A stretch of DNA of 64,000 nt, taken from Bedellia somnulentella. Taxonomy: Eukaryota > Arthropoda > Insecta > Lepidoptera > Bedelliidae. The stretch covers positions 1 through 64,000 of the forward strand of contig CAUYWD010000148.1 in NCBI GenBank assembly GCA_963576735.1. Direction: 5' to 3'. Made by a program: the position numbers and the translations under genes. The notes beneath the pieces were generated by a model that was not told the origin of the DNA, searched no databases, and saw nothing but the letters and a program-made list of their open reading frames with translations. Position 1 is the first letter of the stretch, and each line of letters opens with the position of its first letter. Shown one piece after another: positions 6,474-15,797 of the stretch.

Positions 6474-9400
6474 TCAGTGGTTCCTGACACCGCGGCGACG
6501 ACGTCCCCTTCTAGTTGGGTCCGCCAGCTCCCTTTCTCGTTCGGCGGCCTCCTTTGCATTGATGACTTGTTCGCAAAAGGAGGCCACCGCAGCCCACGCA
6601 TCGGGACTCTCCACCATAGCCGCGACTACGGCTGGCAGAGAGAGATCCGGGCCGATGACCGCCCGGAGTTCCGCCCTCGGCACGTCCCACGCTGGGCACA
6701 CCTCTAAGGTGTGCTGCGCCGTATCTTCGGGGCAGTTCAGGCAGTGGTGGCAACGAGCAGCCTCCTCCTTGCCCAGCCGCCACAGGTACTTCCCGAAGCA
6801 ACCATGCCCGGAAAGGACCTGTGTCAGCCGGAAGCTCAGAGATCCGTGCTCCCGCTGCAACCACTGCGTGAGGACGGGGAGAATTGCCTCCACCGTCTTG
6901 TGCCCCGCGCTTGGCTGACCTAGCCGAAGCGCCCATGCCTCGAGGGCAGCGGCCTCTACTTGCTGTTTATAGGCCGCTGTTTCCCGATCCGTGGGCCAGT
7001 GGCCCTGTGTCCGCCGTTCTTCTCGCCAGTGGAAAGTTGACGCGAGAACTTGTGCGTCCAACTCCCACGGCTTTGAACCCGCCATTAGGCAGGCAGCCTC
7101 TCGGGATACCGTGCGGTATCCCCTTGACGCCCTTACAGCCATGAGCCGTTGCGGCGCATGAAGAAGCGCCGCATTCGACCCCTTCAGGGCGTCAGCCCAC
7201 ACTGGGGAGCCGTACATGGCCATAGACCGTACGACCCCCATATACAGCTGCCTGCACGCGCTCCCAGGGCCCCCAAGGTTGGGCAGGAGTCTGCTGAGTG
7301 CAGCTGCCGCAACCATCAACCGGGGCCCCAGACGCTCGAAGTGAGCGCGGAAAGTCCAACGGCCGTCGAGTGTTAACCCCAGGTATTTTAACGTGGACTC
7401 GACGGCAATCCTCTCGCCACCCACGACGATGGCGGATTCCCCTACCGGCGGACGATTCCGAGGCCCATGGAACCACAAGGCCTCGGATTTGTTCAGGGCC
7501 ACTTCTAGACCCAACGACCTTATACGGCGCACCACGTGCGCCACACCCGCAGTTCCGCGGCCTCTCTGTACGTCTTCCCTCGGGCCGTCACTAGGGTGTC
7601 GTCTGCATAGCAGGTGAGTTGGACACCCCAGAGGTTGGCGCCGCGCAGGACCCAATCGTAGCCGATGTTCCACAGGAGCGGGCCCAAGACTGAGCCCTGT
7701 GGAACACCGCAAGACATTTCGCGGCGACCCCAACCCTCCCGAAGCGGATACGTGATGAACCGATCCGAGAGGTACGACCCGAGAATCCTCCTCAAGTACG
7801 GAGGCACTTCGTGATATTTCAGTGCCTCCGCTATACAGGACCAGGGCATGGTGTTGAAGGCGTTTTTGATGTCGAGAGAGACCGCCAACACCACCTCGCC
7901 CTGGGAGACCGCCTCGTCCGCTATTGAGCGGACCCGCAGAACTGCATGAACTGTCGAGCGACAGCGCCTGAAACCGAACTGCTGGTCCGAGAGATTCGGA
8001 CCAGCTCCCTCTAAGTGCTCGACGATGCGGGCAGAGATCACCCTTTCCAAAAGTTTGCCCGCCTCGTCGAGCAGGACTATCGGCCGAAAAGCTGAGGGTT
8101 CTGTGGAGTCAGCGGGGCGCCCGTCCTTTCGCAGAAGCACGAGTTTACCCGTCTTCCACGGCTCTGGAAACACACCTTGTTCCAGGCACGTGGAGAACAG
8201 GCCCCGAAACCTCTCCTCCAGGAACGGTTTGAGCGCCACTACCCACGCCTGCCCCGGAATTCCATCCAGTCCCGGGGCTGTCTTCTTTTTCTTCAGGCGC
8301 TCTATGGCCACCGCCAACTCCGGTTCGGTCACTTCGGGGACGAGATGTTCGTCCGCCGAACGCTGCCGCTCAAGAGCCATTACGGGAGGCTGATGCGCCC
8401 CCCTGTCCGGGAACAAGGTCGAAACCACGTTTTCCACCACGTGGATCTGGAGGCTCGTCGTAAGTGGGGGCGCCCATGGTCGCAGCCTTTGTCTAGCCAT
8501 TCTGTAGGCGCGCCCCCATGGATCGTTATCTAGAGCCTCCTGTAACTCCCTTCGCGAGGCTTCTTTGGCCCTGATTATTGCTATCTTCAGGGCCTTCTTT
8601 GCCTCGCGGAATATTTCCACGCGGCGGAGCTGTTCCGCCTCGTCCCGGATCCTCCTCCTTCGATTTCTTTTGCACCGGCGGCGCGCCGTCATACTTGCTA
8701 ATCGCAATTGAGCAATTTCGGCGCTCCACCAGTGCACTTGGCGTCTCGGAGCCATCGGTCCCTGGCGGGGCATCGATGCATCGCATATCTCTGTGAGGGC
8801 ATCACGAAACCAGCTCACCTCGGCATTGATGTCGACAGCCACACCGGGCGGCGGTGACATCCAGGACTGGACGATAGATGCTTCCACCATCATTTCTTTG
8901 TCCAGCCTGGTGAGGGCCCACCTAGGTCCCCCATTTGCCGTCGGTCCACCCGGTAAGGTGGCTGGCTGGGACGTGGAGATCTCGAACCGGATGTACCGAT
9001 GGTCCGAGTACGACTCCACGTCCGTGATAACCCTCCAGCCCTCGATCAGGGCCCAGAGACCGGGAGTTGCGAAGGTCAAATCTACGATCGAACTCCCGTT
9101 ATGCCTAACACATGTGGGTGTCGAACCTCTGTTGGCCACGGCCAAACCCGTGGTCGTCGCCCACTCCACCACTGCCTCGCCGAAGCGCTCTGTCGCTGGA
9201 GAACCCCAGACCACCGATTTGGCGTTGAAGTCTCCAGCAACCAATACTTGGCGAGGGCGACGTTGCAGGACTGCTGCTTCCAGTTCTTGTAGAAAGATCT
9301 CCAAATTGGCAAAGGAATCGTTGGGGGAGAAGTAAATCGAGATGACTACTATCTCCCCTATCCGAGCCGCAACGAAACCTCTGCCGCGAGATACTTCCTC

Positions 9401-9598
9401 CAGCAGCAGCCCTGATGACCGGCTGACTGTGATTGCCGCCACGCCATTTAGGTCCGACACCCAATTCACCCCCGCGGGGACAAAGTACGGCTCCGAGATT
9501 AACCCCACTTGAATCAACCACTGTGCTGTGCTTTGGAAAAACAAATCCTGAGCAGTTGCACAGTGGTTGAGGTTCGCTTGGAGGAACTTTATGGCCAT
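6474..9598 (-). pseudogene. ORF2: S3 ORF2, frameshifted by a 7-bp deletion
   Basis: Endonuclease-RT gene broken just after the YADD motif. The upstream part (9598 down to about 7561) encodes the complete endonuclease (SEPY, GDFN, SDH motifs) and RT through YADD. The downstream part (about 7560 to 6474) is in another frame and encodes the thumb, the CX2CX9HX4C knuckle and the basic tail. Compared with S5 (18976-22107), seven bases, ATGGCGG on the + strand, are missing at the 7560/7561 junction; a GCGG direct repeat at both edges suggests slippage. Its start overlaps the ORF1 stop as TAATG. The deletion removes AIR after REA, so no full protein can be made. Confidence 0.92.
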
Positions 9599-11724
9599 TA
9601 ATTAACGGCCATTGGTTCCTCCACTGGCCCATTTCCAGGGCAACTACGAGCGACCACCTTTTTTGTGGCCGTCTTCGCTTTACTTGCAAGCGTTTTCGCT
9701 TTGCAAGATTTTGCCCCCACCATATGGTCGAATGCCCGGTTAGCTGCTTTACAGAGTGGGCAGCATGGCTTTTCCGAGCAAGACTCCGCTTTATGTCCTG
9801 GCGAACCGCAGCGATAGCAGTTGCTGCTGCGATCCACTTCGGAAGTGCAGGTAGCTCGCACATGGCCAGGCTCTAAACACTTGTAGCAGCGCAGTTCTCT
9901 CCGTGGAAGGAGTTGCACCGCCACTTCACCCCAGCCAACCTGCAAGCGTTTTGCTTCGGCGAGCTTTTTTGCCGCAACCAGAGGGCATCTAACCAAGACC
10001 GAGCAATCCCGGTTTCCCTCCGTGATTCGACCAACCCTGAGTTCCGTCCCAGAACAACCACTAGCTCCAACGATGGCCGCAACAATTTCAGCCACGGTGA
10101 CAGAGTCATCTAAGCCAATCAAGCGCACTGCCTCAGTTTTGGTCGGCCTCGAAACCCTAACTAGCTCGGAAGGCAGTACGGCTCGGAGTTTAGCTGCCAA
10201 CGTATCCGCTTTTTCCTGAGCCTGTGCTCCGGAAACTTCCAGCTTTCGGGCCCCAGTAAGAGCAGAACGGATCCGCATGGGCCCGATGCCTAGGGCCGAT
10301 ATGTCGATTTGCTGCTTAGCATCAGACATGATATTGCCCAGAGTAACTCCTTTACTGGCAGCATCCTCACACAGGCTTATTATCACCGCGGCAGAACGCG
10401 GCACTTTCAGCTTGTTTGCTTTCACCTTCGCTGCAGGTTTTTGCGGAGCTTTACCGGGAATGGTAGCAGCTGCCTTAACCTTCCGTTTTCCTCGGCGTAC
10501 AACTGTGGCCCATGTTTCCGTAGGCGCGGCATTTGATGAACCTGCAGCAGGCTCTCTCAGTGGGACAGAAGGAACAACCGGTGCCAAATTAGTAGGAGCA
10601 GGGTGTTGGGGACGGGCAGGCAGAGACGAGTTTTTGCCCTTCCCTTTCCCTTTGTTTTTGGGTAGTCCTTCTGTTGCCTTGGCATTGGTTTGGACTGTTT
10701 CCGTTCCGGAGACTCTCTTATCCGCAGCCAGGGGTGGTCTTAAGCGCTTTTCTGGCAAAAGACGCGTTTCGAGGGCCTCAAGCCTGGCGTTGACCATGGT
10801 TCCAACTTGGACCATGATCGAACGAGCAAGCTCGTCCCCTGCCTCCATATTTGGGCGTGTGCTCTGCACATCTGTTCGAAGAGCCTCCATTTCCTTTCGT
10901 AAGGCTACTTGTTCTTGACGGAGACCCTCGTTATTGGTTTTCATCCTCTGAAGCTCGTCCCGCAAACGAGCATTGTCTTGTTGGAGACGCTTCGTTTCTT
11001 CAGAGGATGTCCGTTCGAATAGAGCCTCAGAGGACTCTTTTATTGCCGCCGTAGCGTCTTTGAGGACCTTGATATAGGTGCCCTTCAACGCCCTTGACTT
11101 CTGTGCCACCTGCAGAATCTCGCCGATCTGGTATTGTACCGACTGCATTAAGTCAGAGGCACACTTTTCAGTCGCTGGTATTTTACTCTCGGACGCAGCA
11201 GCTTTTTTCTTCGCTTGGAGAGAATGGTATCTCTCCACTCGCTGTGAGAGCTCTTCTGCTTCTTGCCGCAAAAAGCTTTCTCTCTTGGCTGCTGCAGCCT
11301 CCGCACGGGCCTTTCCGATACCAATATATTGACCTGTCGTTGGTGGTCGTCCACGCCCCCTCTTGGCAGATGCCTTACTCGAGATGGACGGCTGTCGGTC
11401 CGTATCAGATTCGAGTCCTCCTTCATTATCAGAATCCGAAGATCCTAGTTCAGATCCGTTGTAAGTCCGCTTACGCCGGGATTCTGACCCATTCTCTTGG
11501 CTTACGCCATTTCTGTTTGTTGTGGAGGCATATGAGCTGTCGCTCAAGATCTCCACAGCCACGTCGCTATTATCGAAGTCCATTAAACATGCAGTAAGGT
11601 CGTTGGTTTGGAAGTTTTTGCCCCCCCCAGAATACGCGGGGGCGCCTTCCGCGGAAGCGGAAGGGTGGGATTCCCCCTTTCGGGGACCCACCTGGGTAAC
11701 ACTATTCAAAAATTCCTTATCCAT
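9598..11724 (-). CDS. ORF1: S3 ORF1, gag-like protein (708 aa)
   Basis: Gag-like RNA/DNA-binding protein of the S3 copy, open throughout although its ORF2 is broken, so it could still act in trans. Layout as in S1: type 1 N-terminus with YSGG, Asp/Ser-rich stretch, AT-hook-like KRGRGRPP near residue 119, coiled coil (LQQDNARLRDELQRMK region), KGKGKGK basic run, gag core and three zinc knuckles near the C-terminus. The stop TAA shares its last A with the ORF2 ATG (single UAAUG, no tandem stop). The C-terminal half is very close to S8 ORF1, but the N-terminal 40 residues are of a different type, suggesting exchange of 5' modules between elements. Confidence 0.93.
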   Translation of the reverse strand: MDKEFLNSVTQVGPRKGESHPSASAEGAPAYSGGGKNFQTNDLTACLMDFDNSDVAVEILSDSSYASTTNRNGVSQENGSESRRKRTYNGSELGSSDSDNEGGLESDTDRQPSISSKASAKRGRGRPPTTGQYIGIGKARAEAAAAKRESFLRQEAEELSQRVERYHSLQAKKKAAASESKIPATEKCASDLMQSVQYQIGEILQVAQKSRALKGTYIKVLKDATAAIKESSEALFERTSSEETKRLQQDNARLRDELQRMKTNNEGLRQEQVALRKEMEALRTDVQSTRPNMEAGDELARSIMVQVGTMVNARLEALETRLLPEKRLRPPLAADKRVSGTETVQTNAKATEGLPKNKGKGKGKNSSLPARPQHPAPTNLAPVVPSVPLREPAAGSSNAAPTETWATVVRRGKRKVKAAATIPGKAPQKPAAKVKANKLKVPRSAAVIISLCEDAASKGVTLGNIMSDAKQQIDISALGIGPMRIRSALTGARKLEVSGAQAQEKADTLAAKLRAVLPSELVRVSRPTKTEAVRLIGLDDSVTVAEIVAAIVGASGCSGTELRVGRITEGNRDCSVLVRCPLVAAKKLAEAKRLQVGWGEVAVQLLPRRELRCYKCLEPGHVRATCTSEVDRSSNCYRCGSPGHKAESCSEKPCCPLCKAANRAFDHMVGAKSCKAKTLASKAKTATKKVVARSCPGNGPVEEPMAVN

Positions 11725-11758
11725 TATTAGTTTTGGTAGGCTTTACCCTCGGCCTACC
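11620..11758 (-). promoter_or_regulatory. S3 hairpin array across ORF1 start
   Basis: Equivalent to the S1 array. H1 11735-11758 (GGTAGGC/GCCTACC) lies upstream of ATG; the YSGG hairpin starts at 11620. H3 has stem CCTTCCGC/GCGGAAGG with + strand loop GGAA. Confidence 0.72.
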
Positions 11759-12152
11759 AGCGAGCTTACCCCCCTATCCCCTGCGCTAGGCACTGGACCC
11801 CCTCCAGACACTCATCCCCTCGGCACGCTGACCTTGGGATTAGGGTAATTTTTTATAGAGGTTTTCTTCCTCGCAGCCCAAACCTCAGTGGCCTGAGCCC
11901 CCGTTCCCACCGAAGTGGGCTTACGGGTTGGCCGGCAGTATCATGAAGACACTGCCGCCCCTCCATCACCAGCCGCCCAATGTGGACAGTCGCTGGGACC
12001 GAACGCAAGACAGAACCTGGCCGACCGATACGACACAAACGCCAGGTTCTAACTTAACAACGACGCCTACTCGGTACATTGGCTTCACCCCGGGCTGGAT
12101 TGCCCGAGGCTACTGAGCCCCCACGCCACGACAAGGCTGTACCATGTGGGGG
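11725..12152 (-). other. S3 5' UTR, short form
   Basis: 428 nt, no gene. Keeps the first CAGCCGCCC...CGCTGGG module and the GAACCTGGC/GCCAGGTTC hairpin, but lacks the second module and the GTCCGCTT/AAGCGGAC hairpin present in S1. S5 and S10 share this form. Confidence 0.7.
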
Positions 12153-12219
12153 AACCTAACCTAACCTAACCTAACCTAACCTAACCTAACCTAACCTAAC
12201 CTAACCTAACCTAACCTAA

Positions 12220-12222
<3 letters not shown>
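12153..12222 (-). repeat. Telomeric tract T4, (TTAGG)14
   Basis: Fourteen perfect units between S3 and S4. Confidence 0.98.
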
Positions 12223-12277
<55 letters not shown>

Positions 12278-12279
<2 letters not shown>

Positions 12280-12668
12280 GTGGGGAAATCCTCATGGATT
12301 CCCCGCCGCATGAGGGTGCGACGGGGATATGTCAGACTTCTACTGACTAAAACCCCACGGGTGGCCATCTCAGGTGCATTTAGTGCAGGACCAACGGGAA
12401 GCACCCTAGGAAGTCTACCGTCGGTCCCGCGCACCACGCCTATTGGCGCACTTTTCGGGAGGGGTAAGACAAATCCCCTCCTTTATGCCCTCTTCTTCTT
12501 CGGAAACTCAAGGCCACCCCTGAGCCTCCGATCTTCTCGAGGCAGGTGTGAATGGGCACCCAGAAGCCCTCACTCTGAGCACCCCCTGCCTCTGAAACCC
12601 CGCTAGGCAGATTCGTGACTGCACTAACGGGGCTTCGCGTCCGAATGGACGCACCAGGAGCCGCGGTG
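12278..12668 (-). other. S4 3' UTR
   Basis: 391 nt, no gene, almost identical to the S2 3' UTR, with the same terminal fold (CGTGGGG/CCCCACG; GTCAG/CTGAC). Confidence 0.65.
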
Positions 12669-15600
12669 CTAGTGTCGAACACCGCGGCGGCGGACCCTTC
12701 TCCGAGCTGGGTCCGCAATCTCCCTCTCTCTCTCGGCGGCCTCCTTCGCAAGCATAACAGTCTCGCAAAAGGAGGCCACCGCAGCCCACGCAGACGACCG
12801 ATCGACCATGGCCGCCACAACGGCCCCCAACGACAAATCAGGGCCGATCTCCGCTTGGAGAATCGCCCTCTCTCCACTCCAGGCCGGGCATACCTCTAAG
12901 GTATGCTGGGCCGTGTCCTCCGGACACACCGCGCAGTGATGGCAACGGGCAGACTGCTCCCTGCCCAGCCCCCACAGATACCTACCGAAGCAGCCATGCC
13001 CTGTCAGTATCTGCGTAAGCCGGAAGCTGAGAGCTCCGTGTCCCCGCTGCAACCACCGCTCGAAGACGGGGAGAATTGCCTCCACCGTCCTATGCCCGGC
13101 GCTAGGCACGGCCAGCCTTAGCGCCCAAGCCTCGAGGGCGACTGCCTGTACCTCCAAGCGGTAGGCAGCCGTTTCTGTCTGCGTGGGCCAGTGGCCCTGA
13201 GCCCGCCGTTCCTTCCGCCAGTGGAACGTCGACGCGAGGACTTTCGCGTCTAGGTCCCACGGCATCGACCCCGCCATCAGGCAGGCAGCATCGCGAGAGA
13301 CTGTGCGGTAGCCTCTCGACACCCTGGTGGCCATGAGCCTTTGCGGCGCGTGAAGCAGCGCCGCGTTTGGCCCATCCAGGGTGTCAGCCCATATCGGGGC
13401 GCCGTACATGGCCATCGACCGCACGACCCCCGCATATAGCTGCCTGCAACCTGACCTGGGGCCCCCCAGGTTTGGCAGCAGCTTACAAAGAGCCGCTGCT
13501 GCCACTATCAATCTCGGCCCCAGGCGCTCAAAGTGGGCGCGGAAGGTCCATCGGCCGTCGAGAATAAGTCCAAGATAATGTAGAGTCGTCTCGACGGCAA
13601 TCCTCACCCCGCCCACTACTATGGCGGAGTCCACCGGCGGGCGGTTCCGAGGCCCATGAAACCACATGGCCTCGGATTTGTTAAGGGCCACTTCTAAGCC
13701 CAGCAGCTTTATGCGGTGCACCACTTGGGCTACGCCAGCCGTAGCCCGTATGGCGGCCTCCCTAAACGTCCTCCCCCGAGCCGTAACTAGGGTGTCATCG
13801 GCGTAACAGACAACTTCAACACCCCAGAGATTGGCGCCGCGCAGGACCCAATCGTACCCGATGTTCCACAGGAGCGGGCCTAAAACAGACCCCTGCGGAA
13901 CACCGCACGTAACTTCGCGACGGCACCACCCCTCCCGGACCGGATATGTAATTTGCCGGTTCGAGAGGTACGACTCGAGTATTTCCCTTAGGTAAGGAGG
14001 CACTTGATGGTAAATAAGTGCTTCCCTGATACACGAATAGGGCAAGGTGTTGAAGGCATTCTTTATATCTAAAGAAGTTGCCAGCACCACCTCGCCCCGA
14101 GAGACCGCTGCGTCCGCTATATTGCGGACGCATTGCACCGCATCGACTGCTGAGCGGCAGCCGCGGAAGCCGAATTGCTGGTCCGATAAGTTCGGACCAA
14201 TTTCTTCCAGATGCCCGACGATGCGGGAGGACACTATCCGCTCTAAGAGCTTTCCCACCTCGTCGAGCAAAACGATGGGCCGGAACGCCGAGGGCTCGAG
14301 TGAGTCGGCAGGGCGCCCATCCTTGCGCAACAACACCAATTTACCTGTTCTCCAAGGCTCAGGAAACACTCCTCTTTCTAGGCACATGGAGAACAGGTTA
14401 CACAACCTATCAGCAAGGAAGGGCTTCAGCGCCACAACCCAGGCCTGCCCCGGGATTCCATCTAAGCCCGGGGCCGTTTTCTTCGCCTGGAGGCGCTTAA
14501 CAGCCACGGCCAACTCTGGCTCGGTGACCTCCGGCACCACCTCTTCGACTTCCGCAGCTGCAATGTACCCGCCCATCACAGGTGCAGCAAATTCTTCTCT
14601 GACCGGAAACAAGGCTGAGACTACGCTTTCCACGACCTCTGGCTGGAGACTACTAGTCAAGGGGGGCGCCCAGGGGCGAAGTCTTTGTCGGGCCATCCTA
14701 TACGGCCGCCCCCAAGGATCGTCATTGAGTGTCTCCAGCAATTCCTGCTTTGAGGCAATTTTGGCCCTAAATACTGAATCTTTTAGGGCCCATTTTGCCT
14801 CTCTAAAAACGTCATAGAGGCGCTTTTCTTCAGCCTCGTTCCGGTGCCTTCTTCTTCTATGGCGGGTGTACTGGCGCTTCGCAGCAATGCACGCTACGCG
14901 CAACTGCGCGACCTCAGCGTTCCACCAGTACACCTGCCGTCTCGGAACCGTAGGGCCCGCTCGGGGCATCGATGCGTCGCAGATCTCTGTGAGGGCATCA
15001 CGAAACCACGTCACCTCATCACTCAAGTTGGCGGCTCGTCCTGGACCAGCCAGCCACGACTGAACAATGGCAGCTTCAGTCATAAGCTCCCTGTCCAGCT
15101 TCTTGAGGGCCCATCTTGGTCCCCCATTTGACGACGAGCCGCGGGATGAGGCGGCCTGACGGGCTGTGGAGACTTCGAATCGGATATAGCGATGATCCGA
15201 ATACGTCTCCACGTCCGTGATAACCCTCCAGCCCTTAATTAGGGCCCAGAGTTCGGGAGTAGCGAAGGTCAGATCGACAATCGAACTCCCGTTGCGACGC
15301 ACACACGTGGGTGTCGAACCCTTGTTTGCGACAGCTAGACCAGTAGCTGTCATCCATTCAACAGCGGCATCACCGAATGAGTTTGTATCTGCCACCGGGG
15401 ATCCCCAAGCAACAGACTTGGCATTAAAGTCCCCGGCGACGAGCACCCGGCGGGGGCGGCTTCGGAGGACTACTGCTTCCAACTCTTCAAGCAGAACCTC
15501 AAACTCAGCGAGCGGGCGATTGGGGGAGAAGTAGACAGAAACTATAACTTCTTCACCCACCAAAGCTTTAACGAAACCGTGACCTTGGGTCACCTCACTG

Positions 15601-15797
15601 ATCTGAAGACCAGCAGCCCTCGAGATGTATATTGCCGCTACGTTGTCAAGGTCCGACACCCAGTTGGCCCCAGTAGGTACATAATAGGGCTCCGAGACTA
15701 TTCCAATGTCAATTGACCACTGTGCAAGGCTCTGAAGGAATAGATCCTGACCACAAGCACAGTGGTTCAAATTTCCCTGAAGAAACCGCATTGCCAT
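12669..15797 (-). CDS. ORF2: S4 ORF2, endonuclease-reverse transcriptase (1042 aa)
   Basis: Multifunctional enzyme for target-primed reverse transcription into TTAGG repeats. Seen: APE-type endonuclease at about 1-225 with LNHC (10-13), SEPY (35-38), GDFN (122-125) and SDH (200-202) carrying the catalytic Asn, Glu, Asp and His; reverse transcriptase at about 440-760 with APGLDGIPG and FGFRGCRS motifs and YADD at 665-668; C-terminal CCHC (CX2CX9HX4C, 952-970) and an Arg-rich tail. No RNase H domain is seen, as in R1/SART relatives. The ATG at 15797 shares its A with the ORF1 stop (UAAUG), so translation is probably by reinitiation. Complete by comparison with seven other copies. Confidence 0.95.
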   Translation of the reverse strand: MAMRFLQGNLNHCACGQDLFLQSLAQWSIDIGIVSEPYYVPTGANWVSDLDNVAAIYISRAAGLQISEVTQGHGFVKALVGEEVIVSVYFSPNRPLAEFEVLLEELEAVVLRSRPRRVLVAGDFNAKSVAWGSPVADTNSFGDAAVEWMTATGLAVANKGSTPTCVRRNGSSIVDLTFATPELWALIKGWRVITDVETYSDHRYIRFEVSTARQAASSRGSSSNGGPRWALKKLDRELMTEAAIVQSWLAGPGRAANLSDEVTWFRDALTEICDASMPRAGPTVPRRQVYWWNAEVAQLRVACIAAKRQYTRHRRRRHRNEAEEKRLYDVFREAKWALKDSVFRAKIASKQELLETLNDDPWGRPYRMARQRLRPWAPPLTSSLQPEVVESVVSALFPVREEFAAPVMGGYIAAAEVEEVVPEVTEPELAVAVKRLQAKKTAPGLDGIPGQAWVVALKPFLADRLCNLFSMCLERGVFPEPWRTGKLVLLRKDGRPADSLEPSAFRPIVLLDEVGKLLERIVSSRIVGHLEEIGPNLSDQQFGFRGCRSAVDAVQCVRNIADAAVSRGEVVLATSLDIKNAFNTLPYSCIREALIYHQVPPYLREILESYLSNRQITYPVREGWCRREVTCGVPQGSVLGPLLWNIGYDWVLRGANLWGVEVVCYADDTLVTARGRTFREAAIRATAGVAQVVHRIKLLGLEVALNKSEAMWFHGPRNRPPVDSAIVVGGVRIAVETTLHYLGLILDGRWTFRAHFERLGPRLIVAAAALCKLLPNLGGPRSGCRQLYAGVVRSMAMYGAPIWADTLDGPNAALLHAPQRLMATRVSRGYRTVSRDAACLMAGSMPWDLDAKVLASTFHWRKERRAQGHWPTQTETAAYRLEVQAVALEAWALRLAVPSAGHRTVEAILPVFERWLQRGHGALSFRLTQILTGHGCFGRYLWGLGREQSARCHHCAVCPEDTAQHTLEVCPAWSGERAILQAEIGPDLSLGAVVAAMVDRSSAWAAVASFCETVMLAKEAAEREREIADPARRRVRRRGVRH

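Larger units (their letters stand above)
6050..12152 (-). mobile_element. S3: full-length SART-like element with defective ORF2
   Basis: A 43-nt poly(A) tail, 3' UTR, ORF2 with a 7-bp deletion, intact ORF1 and a short-form 5' UTR. Both ends are in the canonical telomeric phase. Body 6060 bp. Confidence 0.93.

Noticed and set aside
14047..14817. Long open frame on the + strand opposite S4 ORF2 (256 codons), with similar ones at 35901-36671 and 42102-42872
   Set aside because: They are antisense to the conserved ORF2 coding frame, recur only because the elements are copies of each other, and show no recognisable domain.
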